Source: Vitellaria paradoxa
Lineage: Eukaryota; Streptophyta; Magnoliopsida; Ericales; Sapotaceae
DNA: 64,000 nt
Assembly: GCA_019916065.1 (NCBI GenBank)
Contig: CM034237.1
Coordinates: forward strand, 21,101,752-21,165,751
Reading direction: 5' to 3'
Each line of letters opens with the position of its first letter. Position 1 is the stretch's first letter. Below, piece after piece: positions 10,908-23,439 of the stretch. Position numbers and translations under genes: made by a program. The notes below the pieces were generated by a model. The model was not told the DNA's origin, searched no databases, and worked only from the letters and a program-made list of their open reading frames with translations.

Positions 10908-12818
10908 TCTATATAATAAAATAAGACGATTTTTAAAAATATTCGTCTCACAAATTAATATTCAAAAGTTGAAATTGAGTTTCATTTTTCAATGAATGAT
11001 TGAGATCTTTTATAAAATTTTTGTTTTTTTGTCCCTTATCGCCAAAACGACACCGCTTCATTTTTTTTTCTTTTTTTTTTATTTATAAAAATACTAGAAT
11101 TGTGGTATGTGATATTAGTAAATATAAAAAAACTCATGAGTTCTAAAAAGAAATCCACTTTCTTGGATTTTGAAAAAGAATTCACTTGCTCTTGGGTTCT
11201 AAAACGAGGGCTCACTTGCTTAAAAATTTATTATAACCAAATCAAACCAAATCAAACTAAGCCTTTTCTCACTAGGTGGGCTCACTTGCTTAAAAAATTT
11301 ATTATAGTTATTAATTTTATATATTTTAATTACATCAGTAATTAAATTAAAAATACAGATAAAAAATGGAGTTGCATTAAAAAAACACCAAAAAAAAAAC
11401 TTAAAAATTAATAAGGTTATTTCTCATATAACAGCAACTCTTATTATTTTTAAAATTTAAAAGTATAAAAAATAATTAATATTAATTAGGTAAGAGAGTA
11501 AGTATTTTTTTAAATTCTAATTACAAATTTAAATTAGTCACATTAACTATATTTGTTTTATTTTATAAAGCACATATAATTAATAATAATAATATTTTTT
11601 ATTTGAATTACTTTTTATAGAACCAATTAAAAATTTATTATCAAATCCAATGTTAATTCTTTATTTCACCATTCTACTTTTTTTTATTTTTACAAATATT
11701 TGAATAAAATTAATTTTGGGGGGAGTGATTTTTTTCTATAATAAAACACAATACATTTCAAAAATGTCCCTCTTACAAACTAAAATAAAAATGCTTTAGA
11801 TTGAATTTCATTCTTCAGCAAATGGCTGAAATCTTTCACAAAACTTTCATTTCTTTATCTTATATTGCCAAAAACTACAATTTTACTTTTTCTTTTTCTT
11901 ATAAAAGCATTAGAATTGTGGTACATGATTTTAAAAAAATGTAAAAACCTAATGAGTTCTGAAAATAGACTCATTTTCTTGGGTTAAGTTTCGACAAAGA
12001 AGTCACTTGCTCATGAATTTCAAAAGAATGATCCACTTGTTAAAAGATTTAACATAGTTGTTAAATTTATATATTTCAATTATATTAGTAATTAAATTAA
12101 AAATACAGATAAAAGATGGAGTTGAATTAAAAAATATAAATAAAAAAGCTTAAATAATAATTAAGTTATTTTCCATATAATAACAACTCTTAATATTTTA
12201 AAATTTAAAAGTACAAAAATAATACTGAATATTATTAGGTTCCAGAGTAGTTGTTTTTTTAAATTCTAATTTTAAATTTGAATTAGTTACATTGACTATT
12301 TTTGTTTTATTTTATAAAGCATGTATGATTGATAATAATAATATTTTTTATTTGAGTTATTTTTATAAAACCAATTAAAATTTTATTATCAAATCCAATG
12401 TAAAACTCTCTTATATATTCGTCATTCTATTTTTTTTATTTTTTACAAATATTTGAATAAAATTATCTTGGGGGTGTGATTTTTATCTAAATTCTAATTC
12501 TAATTTTAAATCGGTAAGATTGACTATATTTATATGATAAACACATTTCAAAAATGTCCATCTTACAAATTAAAATCTAAAGGATGTGATTGAGTTTTAT
12601 TCTTCGCTGAGATCTTTTACAAATTAAAATTTCCCTTCAAACTCCCTCTCACTTTTTGAGTCACTTAGACCATTAAGTTGAATTTAATGATGATATCTGA
12701 AGAGTCGCATTAAAAAGAGAGTTGTATTAAAAAGGCAAAAATGTTGCTTCTCAGTATTACGAATGTGTGCATATTTAATTTTAGTTGAGGAGCTCCGTAG
12801 GCATGAGTTATTTGCTAG
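10908..12818 (+). mobile_element. Helitron-like non-autonomous element with internal ~0.8-kb tandem units
   Basis: It starts A|TCTATATAATAAAAT and ends TTTGCTAG|T, matching the TC...CTAG termini and A/T insertion context of plant Helitrons. Internally there are about two and a half repeats of roughly 800 bp. The motif AATTGTGGTA recurs at 11098 and 11913, and the block around CAAAAATGTCC(C/A)TCTTACAAA at about 11757 and 12548. Each unit opens with a sequence resembling the element's own 5' end, as if several copies had stacked head to tail. It has no Rep/helicase coding sequence. Termini and repeats are seen directly. The Helitron assignment is inferred, and a clear 3' hairpin is not obvious. 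Confidence 0.45.
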
Positions 12819-12822
12819 TATA

Positions 12823-13326
12823 TCTATATAATAAAACTAGGCGGTTTTTAAAAATATCTCTATCACAAACTAAAATCTAACGGCTAATAATTATTTTTTC
12901 TTTTATTCAATGATTGAGATCATTTTTATATTTTTACTTTTCCGCTCAATTCTTATTTTAGTGAACCACACCATCATCTATGTTACAAAATGGTTTTGGA
13001 CATTTTAAATTTTACCATATCCAAGGGTGATGCAAATCAAAACTGCAACTTAAATTCTGTTTAATTATACTTTATAAGAAGTTGAATCTTCCAAATTAAA
13101 GTACCACAATTTGTGTTTTCTTTTATGGTATTTATCAAAAATTAATCGGAGAGAGAAAGACCAAAAACACATGTAGTACCTGTTGGAACCTAAAGTTTTG
13201 GGAAAAAAATTAAAACCTATAGATTATCCTAATTTTTTCGATTTGAACTTTTGTCTAAAGTTTCAATTATATAATAAATTTAATACTTATTTTGTTCAAA
13301 TTGTCGTAAGCATATGTTATTAATAG
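12823..13326 (+). mobile_element. Short Helitron-like element, head-to-tail with the previous one
   Basis: It starts A|TCTATATAATAAAACTAGG four bases after the CTAG end of the preceding element and ends near GTTATTAATAG|T, about 504 bp. The 5' ~400 bp is homologous in inverse orientation to 51308-50796 and 63123-62618 (shared blocks CAATGATTGAGAT, GGACATTTTAAATTT, ATGCAAATCAAAA). All three copies are about 505-515 bp, which supports a defined non-autonomous family. Confidence 0.5.
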
Positions 13327-13984
13327 TATATATATATATATATCTCACAACTAAATATCAAGTATGAGTTGAAGTTTTAATATTTTCCTTCGTATACATT
13401 CATTGATCAATCAAATCTGTAGTCAAATCCAAATATATATATATATATAAGGCTCCAATTAGATGGTGCTAAAATTTCAGGGGGATAAGTTATAGAGAGG
13501 GTATAAGATAAGAGAGGCATTATTTTTAGAGGGTTGGCCAACATTGATGTAATGTTTATGAAGGGGGATAAAAAAGTTGATAGTTTGGATGAGAGATTAA
13601 ACAGGGGGATAACTTTTGACTTGATTTGGATGTTTTATAAATAAGAGGGGGTGAATGATGGAAAAAGTAGTTAAATGACTCTTTTACCCTTGTAGTGTCC
13701 CAAACTTAGTTACTCATTAAATTAAATATTAAATTGCAGAACCCACTTTACTTAATTATTTTTAGACAATTTGAAGCTATATTATTAAATTCTGGTTTGA
13801 CCTTAAATTAAGTGTCATTTCAATTTTAATTAGTTTTCATATTCTCATAACATTTATCCTAGACAATAAAATTAAGAATGTTACGTACTACATTTTTTAA
13901 AATAGATGAATAATGATTATATTGTAACGTTCAAACTTGGAGGGCTATGTTTAAAAAAGAGAATATCTACATAGAAAAAGAATT
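13327..13984. other. AT-rich spacer, no gene seen
   Basis: Contains (TA)n runs at about 13328-13342 and 13435-13449 and a GGGGGATAA-rich stretch (about 13480-13650). No frame or splice pattern suggests coding. Confidence 0.4.
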
Positions 13985-14180
13985 AAGTAAATGTATGCAA
14001 TATTTCATGCACTTTTCCTATTCATTGTAATATAGAATCCATTATGGCTGTGAGTAAGAGTGATTATAGGACTTTAAATAATAAGTAAATGTATGCAATA
14101 TTCCATGCACTTTTCCTATTCATTGTAATATAGAATCCATTACGGCTGTGAGTAAGAGTGATTATAGGACTTTAAATAAT
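13985..14180. repeat. 98-bp tandem duplication
   Basis: Two copies (13985-14082 and 14083-14180) are identical except for about two substitutions (TTTCATG/TTCCATG, TTATGG/TTACGG). The high identity points to a recent duplication. Confidence 0.93.
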
Positions 14181-15888
14181 GCTACACTTACTCCCTTCCG
14201 TTTACACTCTTGGTTACGTCATAGTCAAAATGACATCATTTTAGCCCTATATAATTATAGAGTCCAAGATAAATGGAATGAAAGAGGTGAAGTATCCTTG
14301 TTTGTAACAAATCAACCTCTTTTTTTTCCCTAATAATTTTCAGACATATTATTCACATTTAAAAAAAAGTACAAAAAACTTTTTAAAATTAATAAGACAA
14401 TCACGTACAAGCAAAAAAAATTATTTTTTAATATTTACAATAATTTTTTATTTTTAAATATTTTCTTTAAATGTGAATAATCTGATTAAAAGATTTAAAC
14501 GTTTGAAAAGAAAAAAAATAAAATTTGATCAAATAAATTACACTAAACGAAGCTTTTTGTGTTGAAAAACTAAGGGCTCATCTAAGCTTCAAATTTCTCC
14601 AAAATTTTTATTAATTTTTTAATTTTATCTAACTTTTTCCAATTTTTTAATTTTTTCATAAAAAAATAAAAATAAAATCTCTAATTTTATTCAACCTCTA
14701 CACATTTTTATCAAATATTATTTTTATCAAACAAAAATAAAATCTCAGACTCTTTACTCATAAAAGATCATAATGACATTATTTTGGTTAGGGTGTAATT
14801 AAAAATATAAAGAGGGTGTAAGCCTAGCATCATGGTCAAATTACATTTTATTACTCATGGTTTTGTTTGATTCTGTTGGCAACTTGGTGGAGTGCTTTAA
14901 TTTGATTAATAAAGCACCACAGCCTTTCTTTCTTTAAACAATCAAAACTGATTTTGAAACCTTAGCTTAGAAAGAGTGTAAGCCCAATTATGTTTCATGC
15001 AAATACACAATCCTCAAAACCAAGCAAAGATGAAAAAAGCAACTTTCTAAATGTTAGAAAGACAAAACACAAAAAAGCAACCAAAAAAACAAAAGCAGTT
15101 AAATTGGAAAAAATTTGATGTGTTACTAAAAAATTTGAAGAAAGTTGATAAAAATCAAAGAAATTTGATAAAAGTTAGAAAAAAAGGGACTAAATTGGAG
15201 AAAAATTAAGAGCCATAAAACAATTTACGAAGCCTTATTTTCAATTCTTATACAATCAAAAACTCGGTAACATGTATAATAGGGATAGTGGCCAAGTATT
15301 TGTCATATAACATTTTTGTCCCCCCCCAGATGCAAGTCAATGGAACTTTAATAGTTGGTATTTGAGATTATATACATCATATAACCTCATTTCACTTTCC
15401 TTTATTTATAACCAGCACAACATCTAGCTCTTATAAGTCACAATAACATCCCAAACCAATTCATATATAACTAAAGATGGCCATATAAAAACCAATTTCC
15501 TTCAGGAAAATATTATTGGAGCACGGGTCTCAGCGGAACACACTAATCATTCATTGCAAATGAGGCTGTGAAGCCTGAGATATATGCATATAGCATAATC
15601 CGATGAATTGAAGCAACAAAAACCACCTAAAAATGCCAAATGAGGTGGTTGGTGGCGGAGCAAGCTTGTAGTTCCAAAAATGGGGAATGTAAGTTGAGGT
15701 TCGGCCTTTGCAGTTATCCATAGACCCAATGGGTGGTTGGTTCAAATATGCGTACTTACTCTTTGTCCACCTGCAAATTTTTAAGTCCGAACAAATCAAA
15801 ATTTCTCCTGCTAGATTGCTCTCTCAAAGTAGTACATATCTTTGTGTCAAATCCAACAACCAATCCTGTCCAAAGATAAGACCAACAC
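14181..15888. other. AT-rich spacer, no gene supported
   Basis: No coding region recognised. Two short overlapping minus-strand frames at 15547-15799 show no family resemblance or codon signal. Confidence 0.35.
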
Positions 15889-16377
15889 TAAGACTACATT
15901 TGGTTGGAAGATTAGATGATAGCAAGTTTTACCTGCCAAGGTAACTTACCTTCATATACAACTATTAATATCATAGTTACCAAATCAACATTGCCCTTTC
16001 ATACGTAAGCATGGCCACAAATAAAATAACTTGGGCTTAATAACAAAAATATGAATCATCATTGCCCTTCTAAAACTAGCAAAATAGAGTACCACATTAA
16101 CCTGCCATTACATAATAAGCATAGAATAAGTTCTTATTCACATGTACAAAAAAAGCATTTACAACACCTGCCATTACATATACAGCAAATATACCATTCA
16201 AAAAATAGATTCTTTCCTATCATCACTGTAGCTACTTAAAGTATTTCTTAAATCAACCAATAGCTAATGAGTTAGGTCATGAATTTCTTAGCCATTCAAA
16301 AAATATGTTCAAATTTTCCCACAAAGTTACTAAACCAGACCAAACACATGACCGTTGAGGATGGCCTCACACCAAGC

Positions 16378-17527
16378 TTACTTCCTATCATCACGAGTGT
16401 TTAGAAATTGGTTAACTCTCTCATCTTTCTCTCCAATAATGGCAGCCATCTTGAATTGTTGTGTCAATGTTAGGTCGAGTTTCCCCAACTCCCCCCAAAT
16501 CTTCGAGCGTCGAGCAGATATATCTTTCTCATACTCCAATGCATTGGCCATTTTGTCCATAGTCACCAAGCTTTGCTTGCACCACATGTCCATACTTCCA
16601 CGGATGTCTTCCTCATCATCCATCCTTGTTCTCTTCTTTCCCTTTTTGCTTATGTAATTAGCCGGAGGCATGGTGGACGTTGGGATTGACATACATTGCT
16701 TCAAGTTTGTAAGAGTGGAACCCGGAGGTGTAGAACCCATGGTTGGGGAACTTGAAACCGCGGACATGGGGGGTGGATCCCATAGGAGTGTGACTCATGT
16801 TCGCGTATGGTGAATTGAGAAATTATTCATCAAACAATGGCTCGTAGAAGTCGCTTCCTAAGCCTTCTCCACCACTGACATCCCCGTGTAGCCCAATATC
16901 TTCTTCAATTGGAGTAGAGAGAATTGATTCCTCCATTTGAGCTGGATCCTCTGCCAAAGCCCCGGTTGCCCTATCATTTCCAAAGACAATAACCCAATCT
17001 TCAAAGTATGGAAAATGCTTCCCATAGACCTCTTTACCCTTCTTGGGGTGAGCCTACACAAAAATTTCAAGTTTATAGAGACAAAATTGTACCACAAAGT
17101 GTGGAATGAGTAGGCATTAAAAGTTTAATGAAACAAAATAGGCCTTAAAAGCATAATGAGTTACTTTTTCAAACTCATCCCACACACTTTGCTCCACATC
17201 GACCCATTTGTTGACATTGTCCCAACCAAAGCCACTGAGCGCAACAATGTCACTTATTTTGTGATACATTTGTCTCCAATACTTGACCTTGTAGTCAATG
17301 TGGGGAGAGGCCCTAATGTGGCTATCCGACAACAATTTCGCCAACTTTTTCTCAATCAAGGTAAAGAAACTAGGTCTAAAGCCATTTTCACCACTCCACT
17401 TTTCCAAAAATTCATTCACTAACACTTTTATTAGGGCATGCTCCTCTACTTTCCTCCACACCCTACGGGTCCTTTTGTTAGAAGTTGTAGACACATTAGG
17501 TTGTTGGGTGTCTTGTTGACTATCCAT
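16378..17527 (-). pseudogene. Harbinger ORF1: Myb/SANT-like DNA-binding protein (defective)
   Basis: Exon 1 (17527-17165, from ATG) encodes an N-terminal basic region and a Myb/SANT-like domain: VWRKVEEHALIKVLVNEF, SGENGFRPSFF, IDYKVKYWRQMYH, FGWDNVNKWVDVEQSVWDEF. A GT-AG intron (17164-17054) joins it in frame to exon 2 (AHPKKGKEVYGKHFPYFEDW, then FGNDRATG), a signature of plant Myb/SANT-like and L10-interacting-MYB proteins. The C-terminal part reads KKGKKRTRMDDEED and ends at 16378. Exon 2 has a TAA in FDE*FLNSP (likely from CAA) and a 1-bp slip in a C-run near 16768. In this family ORF1 assists transposase binding and import. This copy is broken. Alternative: a domesticated host gene, less likely given the lesions and the adjacent transposase. 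Confidence 0.8.
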
Positions 17528-17764
17528 AAGTACAAATGCATTTTAGTTGGCCAACAATTGTAAAAGTCCGACATGAATTATTAAGTAAGGAACTAAAGCC
17601 ATGATAATTACAATATTTTACAATTTAAGCTTACAAAATTGAATCACCATAGACATTACAATGCATAGAGCACAAGTTCTTCAAACACTTAATACAAATT
17701 GGCAATAATAAGTTCTTAATACAAATACTTCTTAATACAATTACATTTAGAAAAAGTCTAGAAA

Positions 17765-19221
17765 TCATAGGGGGTGCACCTCTTGACCCCCACCATTTGC
17801 TGCCCAATGGTTATACATGGTAGTAGCCGGTGCATCCCTCTTGGTGATCCATTCATTGGAAGTCTCTATTTCTGTAACTCGATCATCATCTACTATGACA
17901 TCGCGCATACTCCAACTCAATCGGAGGTTATCTTGGAGTTTATCTTGTTCCCATCGTGTATACTCCAACTCAATCGAATCATTAGGAAGCTCTCTTTTAA
18001 TGAGGTTCTAGAGAAGACAACATGCTGTCACGATACGACATTAAGTCCGAATTGGGTAATAGGAGGGAGACCTCAATATTGCAAATCGCATTTTCAAGAC
18101 ACTAAAGACTCTCTCAATGACATTTCTCGCAGCGGAGTGCTTCATATTGAAGTACTTCTCTTTGCTAGCCGGCATGTGACCTTGCCTCCAAATGTTTAAG
18201 TGATATTGTTGGCCATGGTACGGTGCTAAGAAACCCTCCCTGTTTGTGTATCTGGCATCCATAAGGTAGTAAGTTCCTTTAACCAAAGGAAGTTAAACAT
18301 TGAAACAGTTTATGGGAGGGTTCATCAAAGGAGTGGAATGGAAGGAAAACAAATTACGGTACGGAATGGTAACATACCACGGGGGATTTTCAAGCCATTG
18401 GGTCTTGCGATTGCATCTCTGAGGATTCTAGAGTCTGCGGCTGACCCTTCCCATCCAGACAAGGCAAACACAAATTGAAGGTCTCGATTGCAAACACCTA
18501 AAACATTTGTTGCAATTTCACCCTTCCTCGACCTATACCGTGGCCTATCAGTTGCGGGGGGTAAACTGGCACAAATGTCCCATCCAAAGCCCTATGACAA
18601 TTCTACGACAATTTAAGAATGTGTTATTATAAGTACTTACATAGGGTAGTTGAGGAAACAAAAAAGGGATAGCTAGGATCCTTTTAAGACATAAGTGTAC
18701 CTGAAACCAACTCCATCATTGGTCATGGTAGTCTGCAGGTATAGGATCGGAAGTAACTAGGAGCATTCTATGGAAGCGCAACACAGCTTGGAGTGCCACA
18801 TTGAAATGCCTACTTATCGTTTCAGTCGATCTCCAAAACTTATATTTGGTACGCCTTTGCTTTGTATAGTGCACGAGGATCCACAAGAAAATCGCTACCC
18901 TCTCTTCAACACATACAAACCTTGAGTCCCCTAACCCAACACCTCGAGCTAAATAGCACAATCTAAAAAATGTACGTCTATCTACCCTCAACTGCTCATG
19001 GCATTCAACCTCATTACCATTTACGAGCCTATTGACAGCATTGACTTGTGTTTGGTAGAAGTCAGGATTCTGCGCACACTCAGGGCGAGGATATTATGTA
19101 GTGGATAGGATGAATAAGTATAGGCGAAACATCCCATTGTAGCATGAATGAACGTTGTTAATGCAATAACTGCTTCTTTCTTTCCTATTTTCCTTAATTG
19201 TTTTCTATTTAGTCTTGCCAT
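17765..19221 (-). pseudogene. Harbinger transposase, HARBI1-like DDE nuclease (defective)
   Basis: Minus-strand segments join into a plant Harbinger transposase. The N-terminal part (19221-18701) contains DFYQTQVNAVNRLVNGNEVE, RRTFFRLCYLAR and FWRSTETISRHFN. After an intron (18700-18592) come [12 protein letters not shown] and [20 protein letters not shown]; after a second (18377-18277) come MDARYTNREGFLAPY, SAARNVIERVFSVLKMRFAI and WEQDKLQDNL, ending at 17765. The catalytic D (LDGT), D (DARY) and E (VIER) are present. Disabling changes: a frameshift near 19020, TGA before WSWFQ, a 1-bp loss in the C-run after VPVYPP, TAA at 18041-18043 and a TAG shortly after. The enzyme would cut and paste the element at TTA/TAA sites. 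Confidence 0.88.
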
Positions 19222-20496
19222 CCTTAAAAGCTAACAAAGGGTTCAATGAGTAAGACTTCAAACACATACACACACACAACACCTAATTTTTTAATGGTTT
19301 TCTTCATGTCAATTTCTATAATAAGTTATTAGGTTATACAAGTTTTTTTAATGTTTTGTCTTCGTTATTAGGTTATACAAGTTTTGTATATTAGGTTATA
19401 CAAGTTTTGTACTTACCAAAATATATTTTTATGTCTTCAAGCACGAGCAATTACTAATATATATACATAAGAAAAAGGGGACCAAGATATAAAATTTCAA
19501 AAGATTTACAAATATAATAAATTAAAAATTAGTCATCAATATATCAATTTTTTAATTTAATTATTTTTATTTTCTCAAATCTCATGCTTTTTATTTTCAT
19601 CACAACCCAAATAAAAGGAAATTTTAAATCTCCACTTATTTATTTATTTATTTTTTAAGTTCTTGATCCAAATACACCTTCACTTTTATAAGAGACATAG
19701 CAGAAGAAGGAATTGTGCTTTTAAATAACCTGTCACTTTTTCTGAATATGTTTGGAGAAGGGAGAACCATATACATATACCAAAACTTTTTCTGATTGTT
19801 TTTAAGGCGCGTAAAGTACCAAATTCATTGTTTTGATTCGAGTAAATTAATATATAGATATATAAATAGAAGATATTCATAATTTTCTAATTCAACCATT
19901 TTTACTTTCTCAAGTCCTATATTTTTTCTCTTTCATGTTCTACTATAAACCAAACAAGATAATTAATTTTGAATACCATTTGTTTTTGAAACACATCCTT
20001 GATCTAGTAATTGTACAATACCTTCTGACTTCAGTTTTATAAAATAAATTTAGTTGCCTTTCAGGTGACAACATCCAAACCAAATGCCTATTTAGATGTA
20101 AAATCATCCATATGTAAGGCAAAAAGCATGAAATAGGTCTGATCCTAAGAATGGAACATTAACAAAGATCATCAGCAAATCTTATATAGAAAGCATAAAT
20201 AAGAAACCAATCCTTTAAAATACAGGAAAGAAACCAATCCTGTAAATTTGTGCATTATGTAGTCTTAGTCCTAGAAAACAAATAATTGTGTTATTAAAAG
20301 TTAGACAAAAGATCCAAGTTTGCAGAGTTTCATAATTTCTTCTCCCCAACTCAAAAAGAAAAAAAGTTGTTCTCAATCCCACAGCTAGAAAAGCACAACA
20401 AATTTTGCACATCACCTACCCTAGGCAACTTCACAAAATGGAATAAAATACTAGTATAAAACACGTAAAATAAAAAATAAACCAAATGTCGCCTAA

Positions 20497-22150
20497 ATTT
20501 TTAATAAAGGTAAAATCATAGAATGATGAACCAAATTCCATCCATTAGAGCTATTTGATTTGATTTTGATAACTATGTGAAATGGTTTGCGGTAACCATA
20601 CAACCAAAAAATTTTAACTTGTTATATATATATATAATAAACGATGAAACCGAGTCCAATAATTTTTAGCACAACATTGGTATTTAAATTGGGCATCCTT
20701 CTTGTAGGGTTGAAACATATTTGGTATTACAAATTTATTTAAGGTAATTAACATTATTTTAATAAAAAAATTGTTCCAAAAAAAATTGATATTGTATTAA
20801 ATCTCATAAATTATCTTTTAATATTACTTATTCTCATCACAAGTAAAAAAAAAATGAGTATGAAACCCCTATAAATACGAATATATATATTTATATTAAT
20901 CATTCATTATTTCTTTCTTTTGGCCGTTCAAGTGCAAATTTCAATGGTTTGTTTGAGGTGGTTGAATTATGGGGATAATTAACCGATTGGTGCAATTTTG
21001 TGAAATGTAGACAAAATTAATTGCCAGCCTAGAAGTAGAATTGAATTGAGACAAGTTTGATGGATTTGATAGAGTGCTTTAACCCCCACAACATGTCATG
21101 CCATTAGAGAAAAGCTAACTTTTAACAGGTACCCATTAATTAAGGGAGGAGTATTTTACCAGTACTAGTAAAATTGATCTAGGATTAGGTAGGCATTCAA
21201 GTCTTGATAGGCATTGAAGTGTGTTTGGCGTTTTATAGATGATTTTTTGGCATTCAATTCTTCACATGCATGATTTTTGTTTTTTTCTTTTTGTGTGTGC
21301 AATGGAAATTGAGAAATTATAGAGAACCATATGGGGACACTGGGCTGTAAATTTGGAATTAATATGGTAAATGACTTAGAAGGGCAATCTAGAGGATAAG
21401 CTTTCAGGCAATTGGAATTAATATTGTGATTCAAGTTTTGCAATAAATTTAGAGTTTTGTGACTTATTTCAATCCTAAACCCCTCATATACACACTATAC
21501 TAACACAATTTTTTTTTGTTCATTAGAGTCAAATGTTGAGCTTAGCCAAATCAAAGTTTTAGTGCATTCAAATTAGCATCTTGTGAGTTGTGTCTTATAA
21601 TTAATTAACATATTAAGCACCCTTAATCAGTTATTAACAATAGGAAACTGTAATTCTTTAGTCATTTATAGGGTAGGAGCAAACATCAAATGCTTGAACA
21701 CTCTTAAGAGTTGAGTCTTATAATTGTGAGCTATTATTTGTCAAGCAATTTTGAAGCTAGGCCAAGTTCATTGACCAAACATTGCAAGCTATTTCTTAGT
21801 CTTCACAAGTACATAAAATCCTTTTATTATTTGTTGGAACTTGGAATATTGTTGCATTCTCAAAAGAAATTTTGTGTTGATTTGTTGAAAATAAGTTTAC
21901 TTTGCCACAAACCCTTTTTTTGAAAAGTGATAGTTTAAGACAGATCATGCTACCCTTACCTCAATTCATTATCGTCTTTGTTTAGGTTCCATATAAGCTT
22001 AAATTCTATGACATTTGTGCTTTTCTTTTTTTTTCAGGGAAGAGTTAAGCGCTTGTTAATTTGATTCAATAATTTTAGTCATCTAACTGTGTGTCCCACT
22101 TGGATGGCCTTTTATCACTTTTTAAGATATTTTCCACGCTTTGCTAGCTT
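20497..22150. other. AT-rich spacer, no gene seen
   Basis: No coding signal or transposon ends recognised. Short frames such as 21165-21443 (-) have no family features. Confidence 0.35.
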
Positions 22151-22159
22151 AGGATAGAA

Positions 22160-23012
22160 CCAAATGGAGCAAACGTGCACCGTTGGTCACAAAACTTGAC
22201 ACGCACAGTCTCTTAAGCACTAGAGAGTTGTAGAAAAAAAAAATAAAATGGCAATCCAAATCCTGGTGCACCCATTATAGACCTGATTATTTTCATGTTT
22301 TTACTTAAGATTTAGAATTCTCAAATTTTGAGTCAATATTCAAAATAGAACAAATGTGCATTGTTGGTCATGAAACTTGACACACACAGCCTCTTAAGCA
22401 CTAGTGATTTATAGGAGAAAACAGAACGGCAATTCGAGTCCTGGTGTGCCCATTGTAGACTTGAGTAGTTTCATGTTTTTACTTGAAACTTAAAATTGTT
22501 TTGAGTTAATATCCCAAATAGTGCAAACGTGCACTATTGGTCACAAAACCAAACACACACAATCTCTTAGGCACTATGACTTATACGAATAAAAAGAATG
22601 GTAATCTGAGTTCTAATGCGCCCATTATAGACCTGAGTGGTTTCATGCTTTTACTTGAAACATAGAATTCTGAAATTGTGAGTCAACACCTCAAATAGAG
22701 CAAACGTGCACCATTGGTCATGAAATTTGACACGCACAATCTCTTAGGCACTAGTGACTTGTATGAAAAAAACAAAATGAAAATTGCAGGCCTGGTGTGC
22801 CTGTTGTAGACCCGAGTAATCTCATGTTTTTATTTGAAAGTTAGAATTCTCCAAGTATTGAGTCAATACCACAAATGAGGCAAACATGCATCGTTGCTCA
22901 TGAAACTTGACACATATAGTCTCTTAGACACTAGTGACTTGTAGGAAGAAAACTGGACGACAATCCTAGTACTGGTGTCCCCGTAGTACACTCAAGTAGT
23001 TTAATGTTTAAA
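22160..23012. repeat. ~178-bp tandem repeat, almost five copies
   Basis: Anchored on GCAAACGTGCACC-like motifs at 22170, 22350, 22523, 22700 and 22880 (spacings 180, 173, 177, 180). Each unit carries CTTGACACGCACA, CTCTTA(A/G)GCACTAGTGA, CTGGTG(T/C)(G/A)CCC and TTTCATGTTTTTACTTGAAA. Copies differ by roughly 10-20 percent and contain no open frame. It may be an internal repeat block of the CACTA element whose end is at 23711 (inference). Confidence 0.85.
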
Positions 23013-23439
23013 GTTTAATTTCACGTATCTTATTCTTTAATTCTAAGTTTAATTTCAAAACTAATTGTTTGTCTTATATATTTTTAGGTTTGATATGCAT
23101 TGTCTTTACTTTCGGACGAGAAGATGTTTTTGTTTTTCTTTATTTGTCGTTTTGGTTCTAATCTTTTAAATGTTTCAAACTATTGTAATACGGACTGGTG
23201 GGATATCTGCCTTTTAAAACTTTTTATAATATTAAATATATTTTTGGATCTCAATTGTGTAATTAGATTATTTTTATTAATTAGTTTTATGAATGTGATT
23301 GTTATAGATTATATATAGGTATTTATATTGTGATTTTTATTAAAAAAAATATAAAAAAAAGAGAATCGGTGACCCCTATTTCTATTTTCCTGACCACAAA
23401 AAATGGTAACTATAGCCTCCTTAATATCTCTCTAGCAAA

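Larger units (their letters stand above)
15892..20493 (-). mobile_element. PIF/Harbinger DNA transposon, decayed
   Basis: This holds the two genes typical of PIF/Harbinger elements, a Myb/SANT-like protein and a HARBI1-type DDE nuclease. Candidate ends: GACTACATTTGGTT at 15892 and, inverted at the right, AACCAAATGTCGCC ending at 20493. These match at about 12 of 14 positions. Both are flanked by TAA (15889-15891 and 20494-20496), as expected for the family's 3-bp TWA target site. The ~4.6-kb size fits. Both genes carry disabling changes. The gene content is firm; the exact ends are a proposal. Confidence 0.6.

Noticed and set aside
20081..20094. Alternative right end of the Harbinger element (CCAAATGCCTAT|TTA)
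   Set aside because: Its inverted repeat is weaker, and the flank TTA does not match the left TAA as a direct copy; 20493 fits better.
22160..23012. Possible CRISPR-like array
   Set aside because: The repeats are contiguous ~178-bp units without spacers, in a plant genome.
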